Source of the DNA: an uncultured Collinsella sp.
GTDB lineage: Bacteria > Actinomycetota > Coriobacteriia > Coriobacteriales > Coriobacteriaceae
NCBI GenBank assembly: GCA_902494565.1
Contig: CABUTN010000046.1
Span: 1 to 12,848, forward strand
Length of the DNA stretch: 12,848 bases
Reading direction: 5' to 3'
The notes beneath the pieces are model-generated. The model made no database searches. It had not been told where the DNA came from and saw only the letters and a program-made list of their open reading frames with translations. Both the position numbers and the translations under genes were made by a program. Shown here one piece after another: positions 8,187 to 12,848 of this stretch (position 1 is its first letter; each line of letters starts with the position of its first letter).

Positions 8187-8825
8187 GTGGCTAACGAGAG
8201 CAATAAGGAACTGACGAGTGTTTGGACGCCCGCCAACATCGTGACGTGCGTGCGCATCGTCTTTATTCCGGTGTTCATGATCGTGTCGGCGCTGTCTCAC
8301 ACGAGCGTTGCCGGTACGGATTTGAGCACCTTCGACGGCCCGCTCGCCGCCGCCGCCTTTATTCTGTACGTTATCCTGTCGTGCACAGATAAGGTTGATG
8401 GCTACCTGGCACGTTCGCGCAACGAGATCACCGACTTCGGTAAGTTCTTGGACCCCATCGCCGATAAGTTGCTCGTGTTCTCGGCGCTGCTTCTGTTCTT
8501 GGATTTTGGTACCGTAACCGTGTGGTCGGTTTTCATCATCCTGTTCCGCGAGCTGTTGGTGAGTGCCCTGCGCATGGTCGCGAGTGCGGCCGGTGTTGTC
8601 GTTGCGGCCGATAAGCTCGGCAAGTACAAGACCGCGACTACGATGGTTTCCATCTGCGGCTATCTGTGCGTCTTTGCGATGGCCGGCCTTCAGCTGGGGC
8701 CGGTGTCGCTGCTGCTCGGTGTCTATTCGGTGTCGCGCTTCCTGTACGTCATCGCTGTGATTTTGACCATTGTCTCGGGCGCCCAGTACTTCTGGAACTG
8801 CCGCAAGATCGTCTTTTCGGTCTAG
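8187..8825 (+). CDS. pgsA: CDP-diacylglycerol--glycerol-3-phosphate 3-phosphatidyltransferase
   Basis: Integral membrane enzyme that makes phosphatidylglycerol phosphate from CDP-diacylglycerol and glycerol 3-phosphate, the committed step to phosphatidylglycerol. 212 aa, slightly longer than E. coli PgsA (182). The full CDP-alcohol phosphatidyltransferase signature D-x2-DG-x2-AR-x8-G-x3-D-x3-D is present: D68, D71, G72, A75, R76, G85, D89, D93. Several hydrophobic segments surround it (about 17-37, 51-66, 95-130, 155-200). The start is GTG with AGGAG at 8176-8180, six nt upstream and overlapping the rimO stop, so translation is probably coupled. The pgsA-cinA-recA order is a conserved Gram-positive neighbourhood. 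Related CDP-alcohol transferases exist, but length and context favour PgsA. Confidence 0.92.
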   Translation: MANESNKELTSVWTPANIVTCVRIVFIPVFMIVSALSHTSVAGTDLSTFDGPLAAAAFILYVILSCTDKVDGYLARSRNEITDFGKFLDPIADKLLVFSALLLFLDFGTVTVWSVFIILFRELLVSALRMVASAAGVVVAADKLGKYKTATTMVSICGYLCVFAMAGLQLGPVSLLLGVYSVSRFLYVIAVILTIVSGAQYFWNCRKIVFSV

Positions 8826-8837
8826 GTTCTGGTGGGT

Positions 8838-9368
8838 ATGACGGAGTCTTATTTGCAGATTGCCGCAAACAACGAGGAGCTGGCGCGCGATATTGTCGAG
8901 CGCGCGAGTGCCCGTGGTGTGACGGTGTCGACGGCGGAGTCGCTGACGGCGGGCATGATTGCCTCGACGATTGCCGATATCCCGGGTGCCTCGGCGGTGC
9001 TTCGTGGTGGCGCGGTGACCTACTGCGATGAGATCAAACATCGCGTGCTCGGCGTCGAGCAGGAAACGCTCGATCGGTTTAGCGCCGTGTCGCACCAGAC
9101 GGCGCGTGAGATGGCCGCGGGCTCGCTGGACCTTTATCAGAGCGATATAGCCGTAAGCGCAACGGGCTACGCTGGGCCCGGTGGTGGCACCGAGCAGGAC
9201 CCCGCCGGTACGTTCTATATTGGCTGGGCGTATCGCGCGGCCGATGGGGGAGCGCCGGTTGTCGAGTCTGCGCGCTGTCATTACGAGGGCGATCGGTCGT
9301 GCGTTCGTGCCCATGCGGTCGCGGAGGCTTTGGAGCGCATTGTCCGCGTGCTCAATTCTATGGAATAG
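8838..9368 (+). CDS. pncC: Nicotinamide-nucleotide amidohydrolase (stand-alone CinA C-terminal domain)
   Basis: 176 aa covering only the CinA C-terminal domain; no N-terminal CinA (MoaB-like) domain is present. Family signatures are STAESLTAG at residues 31-39, LRGGAVTY at 55-62 with the following CDEIKHRVLGV, and SATGYAGPGGG at 107-117. The AES serine is the expected catalytic residue. The enzyme deamidates nicotinamide mononucleotide to nicotinic acid mononucleotide, recycling the by-product of NAD-dependent DNA ligase. A GTG at 8832 in the same frame is an equally possible start, adding two residues. Neither has a strong ribosome site, and coupling to pgsA, which ends 12 bp upstream, is likely. 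Last gene of the operon; a terminator stem follows 7 bp after the stop. Confidence 0.9.
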   Translation: MTESYLQIAANNEELARDIVERASARGVTVSTAESLTAGMIASTIADIPGASAVLRGGAVTYCDEIKHRVLGVEQETLDRFSAVSHQTAREMAAGSLDLYQSDIAVSATGYAGPGGGTEQDPAGTFYIGWAYRAADGGAPVVESARCHYEGDRSCVRAHAVAEALERIVRVLNSME

Positions 9369-9375
9369 ACGTGGT

Positions 9376-9399
9376 TTAAGGGGCCTTAGGGCCCCTTAA
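9376..9399 (+). terminator. Terminator hairpin after pncC
   Basis: Perfect 10-bp stem TTAAGGGGCC / GGCCCCTTAA with loop TTAG, starting 7 bp after the pncC stop. The A/T ends of the stem and the following TTG give only a weak U-tract, but the strong G/C centre and position make an intrinsic terminator likely. It closes the rnj-to-pncC operon. Confidence 0.8.
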
Positions 9400-9473
9400 T
9401 TGTGGAGATAGAGACCTTAGGCTCATTGGCGTTTGTGCTGGTTGTAGATGTATTTTTGCCTGCCTTGTTCATA

Positions 9474-9535
9474 TTTGGTCCTTTGTGGTCAAGCATTTGG
9501 TCAGTGTTTGGTCGGCGTTTGGTTGGGTTTTGGAA
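9474..9535 (+). repeat. Phased TTTGGTC direct-repeat array upstream of recA
   Basis: Six heptamers in the same orientation: TTTGGTC at 9474-9480, TGTGGTC at 9484-9490, TTTGGTC at 9496-9502 and 9507-9513, TTTGGTT at 9518-9524, TTTGGAA at 9529-9535. Their ends are spaced 10, 12, 11, 11 and 11 bp, mean 11.0, so all lie on nearly the same face of the helix. CTTGTTC at 9464-9470 may be a further degenerate copy. The array ends 30 bp before the recA -35 box. The geometry fits a cooperative regulator site, but the binding protein is unknown. Confidence 0.75.
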
Positions 9536-9565
9536 AGACCGCCTGCATATGATTGGCCTGAACGG

Positions 9566-9594
9566 TTGACCACGAACAGCCGTTCGTTTATTAT
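9566..9594 (+). promoter_or_regulatory. recA promoter (sigma-A type)
   Basis: TTGACC at 9566-9571 and TATTAT at 9589-9594 are separated by exactly 17 bp. Transcription should start near 9601, leaving a leader of about 24 nt before the recA ATG at 9625. The LexA box lies in the spacer. Confidence 0.85.
9573..9586. promoter_or_regulatory. LexA (SOS) operator of recA
   Basis: CGAACAGCCGTTCG has the CGAAC-N4-GTTCG form used by LexA in Gram-positive bacteria and actinobacteria. It sits between the -35 and -10 boxes, where bound LexA would block RNA polymerase. Confidence 0.87.
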
Positions 9595-9611
9595 CGATGC
9601 AGGTTGTTAAG

Positions 9612-9618
9612 AGGAGGG
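9612..9618 (+). promoter_or_regulatory. Ribosome binding site deciding the recA start
   Basis: AGGAGGG lies 6 nt before ATG at 9625. It rules out the in-frame TTG at 9604, which would place this ribosome site inside the gene and lies only a few bases past the expected transcription start. Confidence 0.9.
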
Positions 9619-9624
9619 CTATTC

Positions 9625-10773
9625 ATGGCCAAGAATTCAGGTCCCGTACGTACCGTTCATGCTCGCACGACGGGTAAAGAGCGCGATGAGATGATCGCCA
9701 CCACCAAGGCCGAGATCGAGAAGAAATTCGGCCAAGGTTCCATCATGAGGTACGGCGACGGTGGTCCCGAGCTCGAGGTCGAGGCCATTCCCACGGGCGC
9801 CCTGGCCCTCGATGCCGCGCTGGGTATCGGCGGCGTGCCGCGCGGCCGAATCGTCGAGATCTACGGTCCCGAGTCCTCCGGTAAGACGACGCTTTCGCTC
9901 GAGATCCTGGCCGAGGCCCAGGCAATGGGTGGCGTTGTGGCATTTATCGATGCCGAGCACGCGCTCGATCCCACGTATGCCGCGCGCATCGGCGTGGATA
10001 TCGACGAGGTGCTCATTTCCCAGCCCGATACGGGTGAGCAGGCGCTCGAGATCGTTGACATGCTCGTGCGTTCCGGCGCCATCGATGCCATCGTCGTCGA
10101 CTCCGTCGCCGCGCTGACCCCGCGTGCCGAGATCGAGGGAGAAATCGGCGACACTACGGTCGGTCTTCAGGCTCGCCTGATGAGCCAAGCTCTTCGCAAG
10201 CTCGCCGGCTCGCTGTCCAAGTCCAACACGACGTGCATCTTCATTAACCAGCTGCGTGAGAAGATCGGCGTCATGTTCGGCAACCCCGAGACTACGACGG
10301 GCGGCCGCGCCCTTAAGTTCTTCTCTTCGGTGCGTATCGACATTCGTCGTATCGACAGCATTAAGCTTAAGGACGAGGTTATCGGTAACCGCGTGCGCGC
10401 CAAGGTCGTTAAGAACAAGGTGGCAGCTCCGTTCCGTTCTGCTGAGTTCGACATCATGTACGGTACGGGCATCTCTAAGGAGGGCTCGATTCTGGACATG
10501 GCTGTCGAGTGCGGCATCTGCAAGAAGATGGGCTCCTGGTTTGCCTATGGCGAGGACAAGCTCGGCAACGGTCGCGAGGCCGCCAAGGCTTTCCTGCGCG
10601 AACACCCCGATTGCGCCGATGAGATTGAGCATAAGGTCCGCCTTGCCTGCGGGCTTGAGTTTGATGACGATGCTCCGTCCGAGGTCGAGCTGACCGATCA
10701 GCCTGCGCCTGAGGAGTTTGACGAGCTTTACGCCATCGATGGTTCCGCCATGCTCGATGATGACGACGAGTAG
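9625..10773 (+). CDS. recA: Recombinase RecA
   Basis: ATP-dependent strand-exchange protein that also triggers LexA self-cleavage. 382 aa, with about 13 more N-terminal residues than E. coli RecA before the IEKKFGQGSIMRYG segment. Walker A is GPESSGKTT at 81-89. Glutamate E111 lies in FIDAEHALDP, the catalytic region. The Walker B stretch is AIVVDSVAAL, loop L2 contains NPETTTGG, and the family block KVVKNKVAAPF is present. The C-terminus is strongly acidic (ends LDDDDE), as usual for RecA. No intein or frameshift is seen. It has its own LexA-regulated promoter and a strong ribosome site, and is followed 11 bp later by recX. Confidence 0.98.
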   Translation: MAKNSGPVRTVHARTTGKERDEMIATTKAEIEKKFGQGSIMRYGDGGPELEVEAIPTGALALDAALGIGGVPRGRIVEIYGPESSGKTTLSLEILAEAQAMGGVVAFIDAEHALDPTYAARIGVDIDEVLISQPDTGEQALEIVDMLVRSGAIDAIVVDSVAALTPRAEIEGEIGDTTVGLQARLMSQALRKLAGSLSKSNTTCIFINQLREKIGVMFGNPETTTGGRALKFFSSVRIDIRRIDSIKLKDEVIGNRVRAKVVKNKVAAPFRSAEFDIMYGTGISKEGSILDMAVECGICKKMGSWFAYGEDKLGNGREAAKAFLREHPDCADEIEHKVRLACGLEFDDDAPSEVELTDQPAPEEFDELYAIDGSAMLDDDDE

Positions 10774-10784
10774 CGGTTACGCTC

Positions 10785-11477
10785 ATGTCGTATACGGTGA
10801 CCGAGGCCACGGTCGTCTTTCCCGATAAGAAGGCGGCCTCCTCGTTCTCGAGCGGGTATGCGTCCAAAAAGCCTTGCGCACATATCGATTGTGAGCTTGA
10901 GGGCGGTTTTGAGCGGTCCATTTGGATTCCCGTGCGGGTCGCGCGGCTGTATGTCAAAAACCGCCCCGATCTTCCCTGTGATTGGGACAACTTTCGTGAG
11001 GCGGTGCAGCTCATCGAGCGTAAATGTGCACTTACCATGGTGACCGAGATGTTATCGCGCCGCGACCATGCGACGGGTGAGGTCCGTGACAAGTTGGCTC
11101 GCTACGGCTTTCGCCAGCCCGCGATTGATTTCGCCGTCGAGCGCGCCACCGAGTATCGCTTTTTAGACGAGAACCGCTTTTGCTCGTACTTTATCGAGGA
11201 ACGCAAGCGGCGCGGTTGGGGACAGCGCAAAATCGAGACCGAGCTCAAGCGACGTCATGTTGTGCTCGATGACATTCCCGGTTATCCCGAGGATTATTTT
11301 GCCGTCGAAGACGATTTGGCGCGTGCGTCAGCCCTGCTCGCCAAGCGGCGTGTTCCAGAGACGCGCGGATTCGAAAAACTGGTTCGGTTTTTGATGGGCA
11401 AGGGCTTCTCGTATCACATCGCCGCCGATGCCGTTAAGGCACGTCTCGATGCCGAATGCGAGGAATGTGCGGTTTAG
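10785..11477 (+). CDS. recX: Regulatory protein RecX
   Basis: 230 aa; RecX proteins bind the groove of the RecA filament and limit its activity. The recognisable part is the repeated three-helix pattern: MLSRRDHATGEVRDKLARYG followed by AIDFAVERATEYRFLDENRF, then EERKRRGWGQRKIETELKRR, and a last repeat with FEKLVRFLMGKGFSYHIAADAV. The first 75 residues are less conserved-looking. Longer than E. coli RecX (166 aa) but normal for Gram-positive forms. It lies 11 bp after recA, with no terminator between, and should be co-transcribed under SOS control. There is no clear Shine-Dalgarno before ATG at 10785. GTG at 10797-10799 is out of this frame, so start choice rests on coupling with recA. No clear terminator follows the gene. 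Confidence 0.9.
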   Translation: MSYTVTEATVVFPDKKAASSFSSGYASKKPCAHIDCELEGGFERSIWIPVRVARLYVKNRPDLPCDWDNFREAVQLIERKCALTMVTEMLSRRDHATGEVRDKLARYGFRQPAIDFAVERATEYRFLDENRFCSYFIEERKRRGWGQRKIETELKRRHVVLDDIPGYPEDYFAVEDDLARASALLAKRRVPETRGFEKLVRFLMGKGFSYHIAADAVKARLDAECEECAV

Positions 11478-11539
11478 GCGTATGCGTTTTGTGGTCCTGC
11501 CGTTCACCGCGTTTTAGCCGCCGTACTGGGGCCATTTAT

Positions 11540-11568
11540 TTGACAGTTGTTGTGGTTCAACGTACGAT
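11540..11568 (+). promoter_or_regulatory. rny promoter (sigma-A type)
   Basis: TTGACA at 11540-11545 and TACGAT at 11563-11568 with a 17-bp spacer: a consensus -35 and a good -10. Transcription would start near 11575, giving a leader of about 160 nt before rny. Confidence 0.78.
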
Positions 11569-11579
11569 AAACACTGTCA
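11541..11579. promoter_or_regulatory. Inverted repeat flanking the rny promoter (possible operator)
   Basis: TGACAGT at 11541-11547 and its exact complement ACTGTCA at 11573-11579 are 32 bp apart centre to centre, about three helical turns. One arm overlaps the -35 box and the other the expected transcription start. Seven bases can recur by chance and one arm shares the -35 consensus, so this is a candidate only. Confidence 0.35.
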
Positions 11580-11673
11580 TTTGCTTTGTGATATGTGCTC
11601 ATCTGTGATGAGTTTGTTTATATGTTTATCTGTATCCGACCCGCATAAGCTGCGCCCATATTACTCAAATGTC

Positions 11674-11709
11674 GCGAGCCGTTCGTAAGGACGGTTCGCT
11701 TTGTTGTGT
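11674..11709 (+). terminator. Terminator-like hairpin in the rny leader (possible attenuator)
   Basis: 11674-11684 pairs with 11689-11699 (GCGAGCCGTTC / GGACGGTTCGC, two G-U pairs) around the GNRA-type loop GTAA, followed by TTTGTTGTGT. It ends 26 nt before the rny ATG, so every transcript reaching rny passes through it. A smaller perfect stem, CTCATC-TGT-GATGAG at 11598-11612, lies upstream in the same leader and is also followed by a T-rich stretch. Attenuation or autoregulation is inferred. Confidence 0.6.
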
Positions 11710-11734
11710 AACGAATCCATAAAAAGGAGTGAGC

Positions 11735-12848
11735 ATGCCTATCATCGCAGCGCTCGTTGGCATCGTTTTAGGTGCCATCGCCGCCATTGCCTACATGCGC
11801 ACCGCCAAGCAGGGTAGTCTTCATGAGGCCGACGAAAAGATCCAGTCGGCACACGCACAGGCTGAGTCCCTGATCGGCGATGCAAAGCGTCAGGCCGAGA
11901 CCCTCAAAAAAGAGGCTCTGCTCGAGGCTAAAGAGGAGATCATCAAGAACAAGCAGGCCGCCGAGGCCGAGGACAAGCAGCGTAAGAGCGAGATTCGTAC
12001 GCTCGAGAACCGCGTGATGCAGCGCGAGGAATCCCTTGATCGCCGCAACGACGCTCTCGACAAGCGCGAGCATCAGCTGTCCAGTCAGGCCGGTCAGGTC
12101 GAGAAGCGCTCCCGTGAGCTCGAGGAGCTCTGCGCAAAGCAGACCTCCGAGCTCGAGCGTATCGCCGACCTTACCCGCGAGGATGCCCACAAGGAGCTCC
12201 TCGATAAGGTTCGCGGCGAGGTCACCCACGAGGCCGCCACGATCATTCGCGAGTCCGAGCAGCAGGTTCGCGCCGAGTGCCACAAGACCGCCCAGGAGAT
12301 TCTGTCCCTGGCGATTCAGCGCTGCGCTGCCGACCACACTGCCGAGGTCACCGTTACCTCCGTGCACATTCCCTCTGATGACCTCAAGGGCCGTATTATC
12401 GGTCGCGAGGGTCGCAACATCCGCACCTTCGAGCAGGTTTCCGGCGTCAACCTCGTTATCGACGACACGCCCGAGACCGTCGTTCTTTCGAGCTTCGACC
12501 CGGTCCGTCGTGAGACCGCCCGTGTCGCCCTCGAGAACCTCATCGCCGACGGCCGCATTCACCCTGCCCGCATCGAGGAGATGTATCACAAGGCTGCCGA
12601 CCTGGTTCAGCAGCGCGTGCGCGAGGCTGGCGAGCAGGCTGCCTTCGATACTGGCATCCACGACCTGCACCCCGAGATCGTCAAGACCCTTGGTGCCTTG
12701 CGCTACCGTACCTCGTTTGGTCAGAACGTGCTTCAGCACTCCCTCGAGGTCTCTGATCTCTGCGGCGTGATGGCTTCCGAGCTTGGCCTGGACGTTGTGA
12801 CCGCCAAGCGCGCCGGTCTGCTTCACGACCTGGGCAAGGCAATTGACC
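11735..12848 (+). CDS. rny: Ribonuclease Y, 3' end cut by the window
   Basis: Membrane-anchored endoribonuclease that starts decay of many mRNAs in Gram-positive bacteria. 371 complete codons are visible of an expected 510-520. Residues 2-20 are one hydrophobic anchor (PIIAALVGIVLGAIAAIAYM). About 28-180 is a long charged coiled coil rich in Glu, Lys, Arg and Gln. A KH RNA-binding domain follows with GRIIGREGRNIR at 219-230. The HD phosphohydrolase domain begins, including GQNVLQHSLEV, and its HD motif is H364-D365 in GLLHDLGKAID, right at the window end. AGGAG at 11725-11729 lies 5 nt before the ATG. It has its own promoter and a structured leader. The visible part is intact and the frame runs off the edge. 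Confidence 0.96.
   Translation, partial: MPIIAALVGIVLGAIAAIAYMRTAKQGSLHEADEKIQSAHAQAESLIGDAKRQAETLKKEALLEAKEEIIKNKQAAEAEDKQRKSEIRTLENRVMQREESLDRRNDALDKREHQLSSQAGQVEKRSRELEELCAKQTSELERIADLTREDAHKELLDKVRGEVTHEAATIIRESEQQVRAECHKTAQEILSLAIQRCAADHTAEVTVTSVHIPSDDLKGRIIGREGRNIRTFEQVSGVNLVIDDTPETVVLSSFDPVRRETARVALENLIADGRIHPARIEEMYHKAADLVQQRVREAGEQAAFDTGIHDLHPEIVKTLGALRYRTSFGQNVLQHSLEVSDLCGVMASELGLDVVTAKRAGLLHDLGKAID

Noticed and set aside
7848..9314. 488-codon open frame on the minus strand across rimO, pgsA and pncC
   Set aside because: It crosses three well-supported genes and has no domain or membrane pattern of its own; a GC-bias shadow.
9604..9624. TTG start for recA seven codons upstream
   Set aside because: It would include the Shine-Dalgarno AGGAGGG as coding sequence and lies only a few bases past the expected transcription start; ATG at 9625 is well placed.
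11478..11535. Terminator after recX
   Set aside because: No stem longer than a few base pairs and no T-run could be found there; recX transcripts may run on into the rny leader.
11681..11698. LexA-like half sites in the rny leader (GTTCG twice)
   Set aside because: The two GTTCG units are in direct, not inverted, orientation and belong to the arms of the hairpin, so they do not form an SOS box.
12036..12770. 244-codon plus-strand frame inside rny
   Set aside because: Ser/Arg/Pro-rich out-of-frame shadow of the intact RNase Y coiled coil and KH domain.

Overview
The window is an ordinary-looking, GC-rich bacterial chromosome segment with a strong G/C third-codon preference. Ten protein genes all lie on the + strand, and nothing suggests a phage, plasmid or insertion sequence. 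The gene set and order (rnj, ftsK/spoIIIE, rodZ-like, yajQ, rimO, pgsA, pncC/cinA-C, recA, recX, rny) resemble the conserved Gram-positive neighbourhood around recA. The composition and the pairing of RNase J with RNase Y suggest a high-GC anaerobic actinobacterium of class Coriobacteriia, plausibly Collinsella. That placement is from recall of protein style and has not been checked by a search.

Layout. Positions 3-107 hold a long imperfect palindrome with 19-bp perfect arms and a 9-bp apical hairpin, followed by a non-coding leader to 313. Positions 314-9368 are a tight seven-gene series: RNase J, the FtsK DNA translocase (TTG start), a RodZ-like membrane protein (TGATG overlap with ftsK), YajQ, RimO, PgsA (GTG start) and stand-alone PncC. 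Gaps are 26 bp or less, so this is probably one operon. It closes with a 10-bp stem terminator at 9376-9399. A 235-bp intergenic region follows, with six TTTGGTC-like heptamers at a mean period of 11 bp and then a well-formed promoter with a LexA box in its spacer. recA and recX come next. A second intergenic region (11478-11734) has its own promoter, an inverted repeat around that promoter and a terminator-like hairpin in the leader. The window ends inside rny, at the HD motif of RNase Y.

How the parts fit. The first transcript mixes RNA decay (RNase J), chromosome segregation and division (FtsK), cell shape (RodZ-like), ribosome modification (RimO), membrane phospholipid synthesis (PgsA) and NAD-pathway repair (PncC): growth-linked housekeeping rather than one pathway. 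recA-recX is an SOS unit: RecA filament plus its modulator, with LexA control readable in the DNA. rny brings a second major mRNA-decay nuclease, apparently under its own leader control.

I did not find a clear new multi-gene system. The best candidates for something undescribed are regulatory or short-motif signals: the 11-bp-phased repeat array upstream of recA, the hairpin leader of rny, the palindromic element upstream of rnj, a duplicated basic motif in the FtsK linker that keeps its protein sequence while its codons differ, and the RG-rich cytoplasmic region of the RodZ-like protein.
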